From Sepiola atlantica (lineage: Eukaryota > Mollusca > Cephalopoda > Sepiida > Sepiolidae): a stretch of DNA of 64,000 nt. The stretch is taken from positions 32,019,324-32,083,323 of the forward strand of contig OY744522.1 in NCBI GenBank assembly GCA_963556195.1. The letters are read 5' to 3'. Below, in pieces: positions 22,126-33,822 of the stretch. Each line of letters starts with the position of its first letter. Position 1 is the first letter of the stretch. Below the pieces are notes generated by a model. It saw nothing but the letters and a program-made list of their open reading frames with translations, was not told the DNA's origin and did no database searches. Made by a program: the position numbers and the translations under genes.

Positions 22126-22321
22126 TGTTCAAACCCTATTAAACCTCCCTAACACTAATTTTAAACAGATATACATAACACTCTAAAGCAAATAACGCAT
22201 CCAAACGAGAGTGACACGTGAATTCACATTTCTGAAACAGGTGACAACATAAGCTGAAGAGAGCCGGATGTCCTTCTGAGCTTGAAACCGACGATACTAA
22301 TGTGGTACTAATTTTTCTGTA

Positions 22322-22324
<3 letters not shown>

Positions 22325-22377
<53 letters not shown>
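22325..22377. repeat. (AT)n microsatellite
   Basis: About 26 uninterrupted AT units. Confidence 0.97.
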
Positions 22378-22380
<3 letters not shown>

Positions 22381-22747
22381 CTAATTCAGTAGATTATAAA
22401 ATTTATAACATATTTAATCAATATTTGAAATATTATAAAAGGGCTCCAAAACTCAGTACTTAACAATATTTATCCATATGTACGCGCGTTTCAAAAAAAT
22501 CATTTGATTATCATAATTTTGACAAACTTTTATAATTTTCCTCATCACCGTATACACTTTATCCGTTTAGTGGAGATATTCGAATTAAGTTCGAGAACAA
22601 AACAATGTCTAGGTAGAGGAACCAAGAAAAACATTTTCTCAATAATGAAGATATGCATGAAATTTACATGAAAATCACAAACACATTTCAGGGTAGCATC
22701 ATGTAAAGAAGAGCAACTACGATTCTAATCGATTGTTTTTTAAATAT

Positions 22748-23258
22748 TTTTTTATCATAGTTCACCTCACACAAGGCAAGACGCCACTGTAGACGTAAGG
22801 GGCTACTGAGAATTAGGGAGTAAGTTTCGGGGGTCATCTTAAGTTGATGTCTGTTTACATTAGTTTTAAATTTCTGCATATCGGTAGAGTCAGGGAAACA
22901 GAGAGCAAGGAGGAGGTTCTAGAGGCCGGCAGCATAAGGAAAAAAGCTATTGGAGTAGAAGGCTCCCTGGCATCTAGGGACCTCCACAGTGAATGGATGG
23001 AATTTAGCTGATTGATGGGTTGGTCTAGTGTATTTACATCGAGGGAGCATCAGGGCAGCAAGTTCATCTGAGCACAATCCATTGAAGTATTTGTAAAACA
23101 GGCACAAGGATGCAACATTGCAGCGATGGGACATGGGCTGGAGCTTGATGGATAGTGAGGTACCTATTAAGTTGGCCACGCTATTTTGGATCTTGTCTAA
23201 GAGGGAGAGACTAGTGGATGATGCACCAGCCCAGATGTGGCAGCAATACTCTATGCAT
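22748..23258 (-). mobile_element. jockey/CR1-type LINE 3' end (copy D)
   Basis: The minus strand carries MANLIGTSLSIKLQPMSH, VASLCLFYKYFNGLCSDELA, SAKFHPFTVEVPRC and SFFPYAAGL, then a damaged C-terminus and the shared 3' UTR end at 22748. The 5' end is truncated near the codons for the CHIWAGAS region. Confidence 0.87.
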
Positions 23259-23332
23259 GCATTCTTTCGTTGTGAGCACGTGCATTGTCATGGTGAATTC
23301 ACCATATGACGGTTATGCAAACAACGTGTTAA

Positions 23333-23575
23333 GCAGATACATTGCTCTTATCATCAAAAAAGATACATTGCTCCTATCATCAAAAAAGATACATTGCTCT
23401 GATCATCAAAAAAGATACATTGTTCCTATCATAAAAAGATACATTGCTCTGATCATCAAAAAAGATACATTGCTCCTATCATCAAAAAAGATACATTGCT
23501 CCTATCATCAAAAAAGATACATTGCTCCTATCATCAAAAAAGATACATTGCTCCTATTATTAAATAAAGATAATT
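23333..23575 (+). repeat. 26-bp tandem repeat, about nine units
   Basis: The unit ATTGCTCCTATCATCAAAAA plus AGATAC repeats with few changes (CTTA/CCTA/CTGA variants and one 3-bp deletion). Since 26 is not a multiple of 3, the frame rotates and yields a 26-residue superperiod that happens to stay open to 23583; this is not evidence of a gene. Confidence 0.95.
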
Positions 23576-23589
23576 ATCTCTAAAATAAA

Positions 23590-24280
23590 AGAATAAAAAT
23601 AAACCAAAAAAATAAAATGAAAAACAAGTATTAAAAAAAAAAATTAAAAGCATGTAATAACAAAAGAATTAAGTAATATATTAAAAAAAAAACGTTACTG
23701 TGTAATAAAATTAAGTTTAATTATTCTTATCATCAATATAAGCTCAACTATTTGTGCTCGTTGTTAAGATAGATATTACATATATTTTAAGTTAAGTAAA
23801 CTTACTTTTAAAACGAGAAAAAATGGTTTAGAAAACAAAAGCTTTTAGTTTTATTCGATAATTATTTTCAATTTTTGGCGTGGAGCACAGGAATGTGGGC
23901 AATATTGATTGGAAGAAAGAGGTTGTAAGTAAAGTGACATATATTGAAATAAGTTTATTACCCCCTTTTTTTGCTTTAGTTTCTTTCAGCAAATACTTAT
24001 TCTGGCTAGAAAATTTGCTAGACTGGTGATATTTTTCGTTTATGACCTAAAAAGCACCAGCCGCTTACAAAAGTGATAAAAAAGAGTTTTATACATGTTT
24101 CTATTATGTCAGACTTCAGAATTAACATATTTATTTCTTAAAGTTCCTTTTATATCCCAATAATAAGTAAGCATATGTCGTAATACAGACGCAATTTCGC
24201 GAACACTCTAAATATGAAAAAAATCCTCATGCATCCACTAAATTTTTTATTTATTACATTTTATTTAACTTTCAAAATAC
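23590..24280. other. unassigned AT-rich sequence
   Basis: A-rich runs and low-complexity sequence; nothing recognised. Confidence 0.5.
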
Positions 24281-24287
24281 GGTTACA

Positions 24288-24441
24288 TTAACATACATAA
24301 TTTCTTAATACAACCCGGTTTACAAATAAAACGGGGTGTTGTGTCTTTTTTACCATTTTTTACCGGCCACTTACGACATTAATAAACAGAAAATTCTACA
24401 TTAATCTACCTGTGTCCGATTTCAGATAAACAATAATCTTT
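24288..24441 (+). repeat. direct repeat D, left copy
   Basis: Matches 25742-25867: TAACATACATAA, TTCTTAATACAACCC, TTTTTTACCATTTTTTAC, GGCCACTTACGACATTAATA and CCGATTTCAGATAAACAATA. This copy has about 30 bp extra (GTTTACAAATAAAACGGGGTG and flanks). Confidence 0.85.
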
Positions 24442-24702
24442 TACAATAAATATTTTTCTTTAAATTATTTTATATTAATGTGTTTTTCGCAGTTTAATTT
24501 GATGAAGGATTTCTGAGATAAATAAAACATTACTTTCTAATAAACAGTTTAAATGATTACAAATCAATATCGTTTGTCGAGATCGATATACGTAAAATTT
24601 TCTGCACCCTACAATCGACATTCCTAGGCGAAGATATTAAAAATTTGCTACGCCATAATAGTCGGTATTATAGGGAATTTTCACTTCACTGTAATTCGTA
24701 TG

Positions 24703-24778
24703 CGTACTGGCAAAGTTGTTAAGGCGATGAACTACAAATCTTGAAAGTTTTTTATCCATAAATTCGAATCTGCTCGGC
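24703..24778 (+). repeat. tRNA-like SINE head
   Basis: ACTGGCAAAGTTGTTAAGGC (A-box-like) is followed by AAATTCGAATC (B-box-like) about 38 bp later, in the arrangement of a tRNA-derived promoter. No tRNA fold is complete. Confidence 0.5.
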
Positions 24779-25741
24779 GACTAACATATTTTTCTTTTTT
24801 TTCAACCTATTTTAAACAATGAAAAACACGAATTTTTCCCCTATTTTCTTAGTTACTTGGTTTATTTTGTCTGCTTGAAAACAAAAACAAAAAAGCGACG
24901 AAAACTTTCTTTTTCTTTTATTGTTTTAGTTATTTCAAATTAAGTCGGTTTAGTTTTTCTGTATGAAAACAAAAAAGGAAAACAAAAAGAAACCATATCA
25001 TATATTTTGCTTTTGATTACTTTTATTTGTCTGCCTTACATACAGATTTATAATTAATATTATTTTGGTTCCGAAACACAAATAAAATTATAAATATTAC
25101 CGGGCAACGTCGGATCAGGACAGCTATTTTTGCAGTCATAAATCAAATAAAATAAAGTAAAAAGTGGTATTTCTTTTGGATGGATATCTGATGCAAGCAA
25201 ATACAATATTATTGTACCCCTTTGATCAAGTTAAAATATATTTATCCAAGTAGTCTAGATAAAGTAGTTTCAAAATATATGTGGTTATGGGGTACTATCT
25301 GTAAAACCTAGTAAATTTTCGTAAAACAAACAAACATACAATAACTACAGCTTTATATATAGAGAGTGATTTAGTGCATTTGAAAAATGTTAAATAAAGT
25401 CTATTTAGCATTTTTATTTAAACTTTAATTTGGAAATGTCAAATTAGTTTAAAATTAAAAATGTTTCCAAGTGACAATAACACCAAAAGATTCCTAAATT
25501 ATATTTGTTTTCCAACAATTTTTCTGTTTTATTGATGATATTTAACACATCGCACAGTAAGTTCTACACCTGAAATATAGATGGCGCCACTAATAAAAAA
25601 AATCCGTATTAATTTTATAAAGTAATAATCATCGAATGGCACGTGTCAAAATTTTAGGCCAATCGGATTATTAGTTTACAAATTATAGCAATGTAAGTTA
25701 AGTTACTGTTGCAACATTTCAAAACAATGGAAACCTCTGAA

Positions 25742-25867
25742 TTTAACATACATAACTTCTTAATACAACCCTTTTTTACCATTTTTTACTGGCCACTTAC
25801 GACATTAATAAACAAAAAATTCTACATTCATTTACCTGTGCCCGATTTCAGATAAACAATAATATTT
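25742..25867 (+). repeat. direct repeat D, right copy
   Basis: Second copy of 24288-24441 with an internal 30-bp deletion. It ends just before the SINE and mariner remnants. Confidence 0.85.
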
Positions 25868-26011
25868 TTACAATGAATAAAAGTGAATTAAATTCGTATG
25901 AATCAGAACGGTACAACTTTGTTGACCGGGTTGATTCTGTTGTCAGCATTCTTGCAGGAGGGGCCATATAACGGTTGCCAACATCCCTAAGTGAAAGTGG
26001 TATTATGGAAT

Positions 26012-26080
26012 CGACTGGATGCGAACTAGGCCCGCTCAGATCGTCAGTCTGTGTCGTTATCCACTTAACCACCGTCACCT
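26012..26080 (-). repeat. tRNA-like SINE head
   Basis: The minus strand shows GTGACGGTGGTTAAGTGGAT (A box) and CTAGTTCGCATCC (B box). It resembles the copy at 20812-20882. Confidence 0.55.
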
Positions 26081-26094
26081 CCCTGTTGATAAAG

Positions 26095-27045
26095 AATTGC
26101 TTTCTGATAAGAAAACTACTGTCCAAGCAAAGCAGTGTTATTTAAAATCTACTCCGTCAGAAACAATTGTTAAGAAGTAGTATGCTGACTTTAAACGCGG
26201 TCGTACAGACACAAATGATGCTGAATGCCCAGATCGCCCAAATGCGGCAGGTGTCCCGGAAAACAACAAAAAACTAAACAAACTCGTTTCATCGAATCGT
26301 AATTTGTGTGATATAGAAGAGGAGTTGAGAAAGCTGTGTTCTAAGTGGGTGCCGCGTTCGTTCACAGTCGATCAAAATCAACAATGTGTTGACGATTCAG
26401 AGCGTTGTTTGCAACTGTTTCAACGCAACAAAAGGGGAGGTTTTGTGTTAATATGTTATAATAGGTGAAACATGAATCCACCATTTCACTCGGGAGCCAA
26501 AAGAGTAATCAGCTGAGTGAACAGCAGTAGGTGAAAGCCGTCCAAATCGACCAAAGACACAAACATTAACAGGAAAGTTCTGGCCTCCGTATCTGTGATA
26601 GACAAGGTATTTTGTTCATCGATTACCTCGAGAAAAAAGAACCATCAATAGCGAATATTATATAGTATTATTCGTTCGTTTTAAGGGAGAAATCGCCCCA
26701 AACGGCCACAAATGAAGAAAAAAAAGTGCTCGTTCACCAAGACAATGCACCATGTCGCAAGTCAATTGCAACTATAGCTAAATTACAAGAATTCCACTTT
26801 TAATTGCTTCCGCACCAACACTACATTCCATATCTATCCCCTAGTGATTAATGGCTGTTTACAGACCTCAAAAGAATGCTCCAGGGAAAGAGATGTCTCC
26901 AAGGAAGAATTGATATTGGAAATTATGACGTATTTTTAGGCCAAAGATAAATCGTTCTACAAAAAAAGCATCGAATTGTAAGAGAAGCGTTGATACAAGT
27001 GCATCACCATAGAAGAGTGAATAAAGTCGAATTCTTTCCTAAAAG
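26095..27045 (+). pseudogene. Tc1/mariner-family transposase, decayed (mariner type)
   Basis: Frame-shifted pieces in order match a mariner transposase: YADFKRGRTDTNDAECPDRP, VSSNRNLCDIEEEL, ETxIHHFTRE, GILFIDYLEK, VLVHQDNAPCRKS, FHF-LLPHQHYIPYLSPSD and TDLKRMLQGKR. Transposases of this group use an Asp-Asp-Asp (DD34D) site. Here the first Asp of DETWIHH is changed (GGT for GAT) and the Trp is a stop, while the Asp in HQDN and the one in PSD survive. The original would be about 345 residues. Several stops and frameshifts make it inactive. Terminal repeats were not clearly identified. Confidence 0.88.
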
Positions 27046-27140
27046 TTGTGGTTTTATTAGTTAGGCCCAGGACTTATTCAGCGATGTGTTGCATAATAAT
27101 CTTATCAAAGTATCTCAACAGATTAAAGTATTACATAGTG

Positions 27141-27141
<1 letters not shown>

Positions 27142-27196
<55 letters not shown>
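27142..27196. repeat. (TA)n microsatellite
   Basis: About 27 TA units, close to the 3' side of the mariner remnant. Confidence 0.97.
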
Positions 27197-27199
<3 letters not shown>

Positions 27200-27200
<1 letters not shown>

Positions 27201-28240
27201 CCCAACTCTCTGCGCTTGTCGGGACAATGTGATGACATCACCGGTCTGGTCGTCCCCGAGATCGAGCGGTCACTGGGCGTTGATCTGTTGAACTTGTTGT
27301 CTGGATGAAGGCCGCCGATCTCGAGTGTTATCGGCTAGTTACTAACACACTCCCCACGTTGTGACTATTTGTAACAGCGAGCAATTTCAAGCAGAACAAC
27401 AAAAAAAAGAATAATGACATTCAACTCGGTCTGATTTTTAGCGTTTTCCTTAGGAAAATAATTATTCAACAAAAGAAATTACGATATCAATTTATTGGTT
27501 GGATACAAAATAAGTCCGTTCGATACTCATAAAGTTTTCTCTGGAAGAAAGGTAAAAACAAAAATAGGAAGATTCTAAATTACACTTCCTTGTTCGACAA
27601 AAAACGATTCCCTACTATTTCTTTGTGTGGGCGACAGTCACGGTTGTTATTTGTCCGTGAAAAGAATTTCTCTAGGTCGGGCGAAAGCGATGGTCGGGCA
27701 GCAGAATATCTCACGTGTGTGCCTGTTCGCGATTTCTGTCCAGGTTTCTGTCTCTCGTGCGCGAAAGCCCATCATCTTTTATTGAAAATTTCGTGGCTGA
27801 TATCTCTCTCTCACCCCCCTTTCTCTCCCTCACCCTAGCTCGCCCACGACGCGTTAAAACAATTTTATTTCTCTTTGTCTTGTCACAACTAATTAAATCC
27901 TTCTAACTCTGTTTATCGGAGAGGGTTTGTTTTTAGACTTATCATCGATAAATGATAACAAAATAAAACGAAACGGCAAAAATTCATTTGTTCTCGAGCA
28001 GGACTGATCAATCTCCCTGGACTCTCCCACGTAATTGAGCGTGAAAGGTTACAAGATTTTCGCAGACTCCTAGGCACCTTGCCCTGTTGAACTGATAATT
28101 CCATTTTTAAGCAAAATTCACACTAGTTTCATACCCTCGCTCTATTTCGTAGGGCTCTCTCCCAGTATAGCATTTTCACTAAATGCATACTAGTACACTA
28201 TCGGAGTCTTCCTGACTCTTGTGGGGCTGGCGGGTACTTG
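27200..28240. other. unassigned, locally GC-richer sequence
   Basis: Blocks at 27200-27310 and 27590-27860 are richer in G+C and CpG than their surroundings (for example GGTCGTCCCCGAGATCGAGC), which suggests a recently inserted element or old exon. No protein family was recognised in six frames, and no LTR boundary could be fixed. Confidence 0.4.

Positions 28241-28242
<2 letters not shown>

Positions 28243-28305
<63 letters not shown>
28243..28305. repeat. (AT)n microsatellite
   Basis: About 31 AT units. Confidence 0.97.
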
Positions 28306-28309
<4 letters not shown>

Positions 28310-28667
28310 AAAGAAGCTTTGAGTTATTTTAAACAAAAAGACAAAAAAAAAAGGAAAATACAGTTTAAATTCCCAGAGAAACTAACTAAATCCAAAATAG
28401 TGTAAACTTAACATTTGTTGGAAAATTCATAAATAAATAATATATAATAGTAAGTAAATAAAATAAAAAGGGGGATTAAGTATCTAACAGTGAAACAAAA
28501 GCAGGAGACCTTAACGTAAGCATCTAATATTAACACGGGGATCTTCAGCTGTTTACCATGTAACTGTTTCGGAGATTTAAAAACAGGACAGTTATATGCA
28601 TGGCTCTCCAATGGTACAGATAAAACTACCATTTCCCCAATAATCAAGTGTCGAAATAATTCAGCTT

Positions 28668-28670
<3 letters not shown>

Positions 28671-28729
<59 letters not shown>
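28671..28729. repeat. (AT)n(GT)n microsatellite
   Basis: About 23 AT units followed by about six GT units. Confidence 0.96.
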
Positions 28730-28734
28730 AGTGT

Positions 28735-29690
28735 TTATAACAAATATATATTGAAGTATACATTCTTTATAATCCCCGAAAATGTTTCAAATTGCAAGCT
28801 CAATGAGGTTATGGCACAAGTTTCAGAGCATATATAATTTTTAGTGATACTCCAATGATCAAAGTAAAATCAATCCATTACCATAATTCGTTTTCTCAAT
28901 TTCCTCATTGTCCTATATCAACCAATACGTATATTTTTTAATTCGTCTTACAAACAAAATTTGTATTTATTTTTTTCCCAATTTAAAATTTTTTTTTCAT
29001 ATCTTACACGCGTTTCACAGCTCAGCCAAGAAAAATATATAGCTTTAATTTTTTGATCATCAAAGAACTTATTGATTTAATAGTTAATGGAAAAAGAACT
29101 GATCAATCTAAAACAGAAGAAAAGAAGATGAAAAAAGCCCAAGAAGGCTTGGCAAAAACAATTGCAAGTTAAAAAGCATGAAAAACTCACATCAAAAGTT
29201 GGCATATATCTCGACACCCCCCCCCCCCACTCCCCTAGGCGTTACACCTGAAACTTGAAACAATTTAACGATGTGGGCTATATTTAGTTTAATTTAGTTT
29301 TATGCAAAAGGGGTAAAAAAAGGATGGAAGCCTATCATGAAAATTCAGATATCTCCAATTTTTTGAAATTTTAGCAATAGATCATCAGCATCTAGTTATT
29401 ATATTTAAGCAAGAACTATACATTCACAACAAGTTTTTTTTTTAAACAAAAACAATAGTCATAAAGTTAATACTTTGCCTTACGCATTGATTGATCAGGT
29501 CCTAAAAGTGATTGAAATTATAACTGAGCAGCAAATAAGAAATCAGATAAGTACTTGTGCTATATTAATCATGATACAAATGCAAAGGAAATACATTGAT
29601 AAGAAGAAAAACTAGTATAAAAAAGAACTCATATTAATGCGCCCTTGTTGTATAAAAGAACCCATATGGTGCCTTTGTGCCCCTGTTCAT
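28735..29690. other. unassigned AT-rich sequence
   Basis: It contains a C run at about 29218-29229 and a short (GAA)n at 29693-29712. No coding or RNA feature recognised. Confidence 0.5.
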
Positions 29691-29811
29691 GAAGAAGAAG
29701 AAGAAGAAGAAGTAAACGTATTCCATAGGGGTGCAATACTGCACAATCCCCTTAAAAACGTATTCCATAGAGGCGGTATACTTCACATTATATTTTTTGC
29801 TAGTTGAAAGC

Positions 29812-29990
29812 AGAACAGATACTACATTACCTCCACACCTCTTAAAAAGGAGGAGGTAATGCCTGGGAATATTGTATCATAACAACAGAATAGATACTAC
29901 ATTAACTTTGCACCTCTCAAAAGATGAGGGGGTAATGCCTGGAAGGATGGTATCATGATAATAGAACAGACACTACACTACTTCAACACT
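29812..29990 (+). repeat. ~75-bp diverged tandem repeat
   Basis: The block AGAACAGATACTACATTACC, CACCTCT-AAA and GGTAATGCCTGG recurs at about 29814, 29888 and, partially, 29964, directly upstream of the RTE-like LINE fragment. Confidence 0.75.
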
Positions 29991-30019
29991 TCGTCTGACG
30001 CATCCAGATCTGGCTGTAT

Positions 30020-31206
30020 CTCGATCCGGCGAATCTGGAGAAAGCTTTTGACAGAGTGTCCAATGGGATTTGCATAAACTAGGAGCAAATGAAGATGAAG
30101 GTTATTCAAGCAATGTACAGAAATGCTCAAAGTCGAGTTAGAATTAACAGCACATTTAGTTACAGCTTTAATATTAAAGTGGGACATCAGGGTTTTGTAA
30201 TTGATATGTTGCTTTTCATTTGTGTCTTAGAAGTATTGCCTAGGGAGTTCCATAAGGGTTGTATGGAAGAGATGCTGTATGCTGATGATTTAGTACTTGC
30301 ATGTGAAACAATGGATGACCTACTTGTTAAGTTAAAGACTTGGAGGAATGCTATGGACGGTAAAGGTCTGAAAATGAATGTTACCAATACCAAAGTGATG
30401 ATCAGTGGTTGTAGTGAAGGAAAGTTCCCCAAAAGAGGAAAGTTCTCCTGCTCAGACTGTGGATAGGGAATCAGGTGCAATTCAATCTTTTGCGATACAC
30501 AAGAAATGCAGTGGTAGTTTGAGAGAGGATAACCAATGTGTGTGCAAGAAGTGTAAGACAATGGATACGAATGAGAACTCAGATGTGGACAAAATATATC
30601 TGGCTTGCAAAACTATTGAAGTTGTCCAGAAGTTTTGTTACCTTAGAGGTACCATTGGAGCACAGGATGAAGCAAGTGCTAGTATGATTAAAAGAATTAG
30701 GAGTAAAGTCAGGGAACTTCTGCCATTACTAACCAGCAAAGCGTTACCACTGTCGACCAAGGGAAGAGTCTATCAGGCATGTGTACGCGGTATGATGTAT
30801 GGAAGTGAACCTAGCAAGTTCGGGTTGAGACCATGCGTTGCGTTGCATGGAGAGAATGATACAATGGATGTGTGAAATGTGTGTCTTAAAGACAGGCTTA
30901 GTTTTAATGACTTCAGAGAAATATCAAATCTGGACAGTATAGGGCGATGTGTGCAGAAGAGTAAACTTCAATGGTATGGCCATGTTGAAAGAATAGATGA
31001 GAGTTCTTGGGTTAGTAGATGTAGAACAGTTGAGGTAGCAAGTTTAGTTCACAGGGAAAGGTCAAGGAAAACATGGGAGAAAGTGATAAAAATAGACCTG
31101 AGGGGAAGAGTGATAAATAAAAACCTGGCCAGATATAAGTTAGTTTGGAAGTCAATTTCTTAAAGCCGTCCAACACATGCCAAGCATGTAAAACGGACGT
31201 TAAACC

Positions 31207-31270
<64 letters not shown>
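30020..31270 (+). pseudogene. RTE-like LINE, reverse transcriptase to 3' end
   Basis: Three main frames follow one another. RT motif A reads NLEKAFDRV near 30033 (usual Asp now Asn). At 30089-30466 come IQAMYRNAQSRVRINSTFSY, VGHQGF and MLYADDLVLACETMDDL with the YADD catalytic box. At 30405-30875 come a reduced Cys motif, then FCYLRGTIGA and VRELLPLLTSKALPL. At 30879-31163 come WYGHVERIDESSWVSRC and ERSRKTWEKVI, ending at a TAA. A short 3' UTR passes into (GAT)n. Order and motifs fit RTE-type LINEs; 5' truncation and at least three frame breaks make it inactive. Confidence 0.85.
31206..31270. repeat. (GAT)n, 3' tail of RTE-like LINE
   Basis: About 21 GAT units directly follow the LINE 3' UTR (AACGGACGTTAAACC). 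RTE-group elements commonly end in short tandem repeats instead of poly(A), so this is probably the element's own tail, later expanded. Confidence 0.85.
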
Positions 31271-31451
31271 TGCGTGCATGTGTGCAGTAAACTCTGAAAC
31301 TAATTAACCGATCATGTTAAATTTTTGAACATAACTTCTTGGCGCAATGGTGGGTAATGTGAGTCATATTTAGTTTAATACAAAAGAGACAGAACACCCT
31401 TTTGAAGATGTATCCATGGATTAAAAAAACTACTGAACAGTTTTTTGTTTT

Positions 31452-31535
31452 ATGAAATTTTGAACATATATTTTGAACATATATTTTGAACATAAATTTT
31501 GAACATGAATTTTGAACATATGTGGTGAACATATA
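31452..31535 (+). repeat. short tandem repeat, ~15-bp unit
   Basis: (A/G)ATTTTGAACATATAT-type units repeat about six times with small variations. The opposite strand reads as a repeated CSKFMFK/CSKIYVQN-like frame, an artefact of the repeat. Confidence 0.85.
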
Positions 31536-31539
31536 TAGT

Positions 31540-32240
31540 TTAAGTTATAATTATGAGCTGTGCTTGATTAATTTTTGAGGGAGGAAAGGGGGCAGAACGT
31601 TTCCCCTTGAAAATCAATGAAACCATGCATTTAAAATAACTGCTCAGATTTTTTATGAAATTTGGTAGACATAGATGGAAGTATAATAAGTTTTGCTTGA
31701 TTTCTTTTTGAAATTATTTGAGAGCCAAACAAAAAGCAAAAAGAAAAAGGCTATAAAAACCACATACAAAGATTTTCAAGCTGTTATTTATATCATGCTG
31801 TCATGAAAATGTATTTTGTTTTGTCAGTGACATACAATTGCTTTATTAAATAATCAAATATCTGCTCAAATATACCACACGCCTTGTTTATACAGCGTTT
31901 TAGTCATGCTTGATCACAGGAAAAAACATTTCCTTTATCAGTTTCTTTGGTGTATTTACGTGTAACTATGGTACAATTGATTAATATTCAAGGTGTGAAT
32001 AGAAGGCAAAACTATTCAAATATAATATTTGATCTATGTCGTCTTTCTAAAAAGGACCTTCCCAGCTGGCATTCAGGTGAGGTGAAACATACAAATAAAT
32101 GCATTAACCTATGGGAACGTAGTTATTTTTATGACCGAACAATGACACCTTGTTTATGTTCTGGTGACAAAAAGTAATTTATTGAAGAGTTTGGATATCC
32201 TATAAGCATGAGTAATGGCACAGTATTCTAGAGTAAAAGA
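31540..32240. other. unassigned AT-rich sequence
   Basis: One plus-strand frame at 31947-32177 has no recognised motif. Confidence 0.45.
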
Positions 32241-32246
32241 AAAGAA

Positions 32247-32478
32247 CGAATTGGACCAAAATATAATGTTGAATTCTCTAGAATCAAATGATGTCAGAAA
32301 CTTTGAAAGAAAGAATGATAAAACCATATGTAGCCAGACGTTATAAGTAAAAGAAGGGATGAAATTGGACAAATGAATTCAAATAGAATTCTTTAGATTC
32401 AAAATAATTAAAAGACATTAAAATAAAAAGTGATGATTCCACATGTTTCCAGATGTTGTACAGGAAATAAATCAAGGA
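32247..32478 (+). repeat. two diverged ~115-bp tandem units
   Basis: AATTGGAC(C/A)AA, GAATTCT(C/T)TAGA(A/T)TCAAA, GA(A/T)(A/G)A-CCA(T/C)ATG and CCAGA(C/T)GTT recur at a spacing of about 115 bp. Confidence 0.6.
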
Positions 32479-32504
32479 AGAAAACGGATACAAAATCTAA
32501 CTGT

Positions 32505-32546
32505 CTAATCGTAATCCTAATCCTAACCCTAACCCTAACTCTAACC
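32505..32546 (-). repeat. degenerate interstitial telomere-like repeat
   Basis: Successive CTAATC/CCTAAT/CCTAAC units merge into two exact CCCTAA units. Confidence 0.65.
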
Positions 32547-32679
32547 TGAATTGCTCTCATTTATGAACCAAAAATTACACTACTAGTCATTAAACAAGCG
32601 ATGATGTTTATCGAGAAGCCAACTTGTTAGATTTGTCCTAACAGTCACAAAAGATTAAAAACTAGCATACGTCTAGTTA

Positions 32680-33116
32680 TACAGGGCGTCCGTAGAGTCA
32701 AGCCACATAGGTAAAAATACAAGTTTTTATTTAAATAAAATCTTCAATATAATTTTGATCATCAAAAAGGCAAATATTTATGAATTTTAAAAAAACATTA
32801 ACTCGATGCAATAAATCCACATAGTCTTAAATTTTGGCGCCTTCGCTCCTTATTCATTGAGTCAAGTGTATTGGATTTGTGATCTTTATTGAGTACACTT
32901 TCTCTTTAAGCATGCCGCAGAAAAATAGTCAAAAGGAGTCTTCTGGTGGACGAGAAGACCACTTCAAATAACCACGTCTTCCAACCTAATAAGAGAAACT
33001 GTCATTCAACCACCCTTATTTTCGTAATCAATTAAAAATATGTAATTTCTTATTTCATTTAATTAAATGAAAAAATATCGAATTATCCTGTGTCCAGACT
33101 TTATGGGCACCCTGTA
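32680..33116. mobile_element. non-autonomous Tc1/mariner-like MITE
   Basis: The left end TACAGGGCGTCCGTAGAGTC and the right end GACTTTATGGGCACCCTGTA form imperfect terminal inverted repeats, with TA at both borders as in TA-targeting IS630/Tc1/mariner elements. The 430-bp interior has no transposase. A short ATG-initiated frame near 32911 (MPQKNSQKESSGG) has no recognised match. Confidence 0.8.
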
Positions 33117-33366
33117 TTTCAATTGGTAAGTATCTAAATTTTATTCTTTTTTCGTTTTCCTTCAGCAGACTATGCATAGGACACACATCCTGTATCAAGG
33201 TAGTTGATTTTCTCCTCTTTCATAAAAGCATCCAATCATTTTATCATTTCGAGAGCATGTAACTTAGCCACCAATCACATAGAAACATAACTGTACATAT
33301 GTGAATAGACACTTCCCGGATACTACTGAGTGAATTTATGTTTAGAATTTTTATATAGTAAAAGGG

Positions 33367-33368
<2 letters not shown>

Positions 33369-33421
<53 letters not shown>
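33369..33421. repeat. (AT)n microsatellite
   Basis: About 26 AT units. Between this tract and the next, CCATTTCACTATAGG(A/T) occurs twice. Confidence 0.97.
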
Positions 33422-33424
<3 letters not shown>

Positions 33425-33543
33425 GTAGAACAATGAAGAAAGGTTCTATTACCATTTCACTATAGGAGCTATCTCGTATATTGAGCTTAAACCATTTCAC
33501 TATAGGTTCTATCTACTAAAAGTTTACTTTTAGTTTATATTTG

Positions 33544-33545
<2 letters not shown>

Positions 33546-33596
<51 letters not shown>
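33546..33596. repeat. (TA)n microsatellite
   Basis: About 25 TA units. Confidence 0.97.
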
Positions 33597-33598
<2 letters not shown>

Positions 33599-33725
33599 GA
33601 TTAATTTCTCATTTTATTATGTCATTCAATTAATATTATTGCTCTATACATTATATTGAGCTTTGTTCTTTTATCCTGATAGTCTACTGGTTAAAGATAT
33701 CATTTATATCTTTAAAGTATCATCT

Positions 33726-33726
<1 letters not shown>

Positions 33727-33812
<86 letters not shown>
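33727..33812. repeat. (TC)n(TA)n compound microsatellite
   Basis: About 18 TC units pass directly into about 25 TA units, which abut the palindrome at 33809-33990. Confidence 0.97.

Positions 33813-33822
<10 letters not shown>

Noticed and set aside
29218..29229. C run as a G-quadruplex-forming site
   Set aside because: A single homopolymer run without the four-tract pattern; may also be a sequencing weak point.
4479..32546. Evidence for an internalised telomere
   Set aside because: Each TTAGGG/CCCTAA run has only two to a few units, so these are more likely parts of dispersed repeats.
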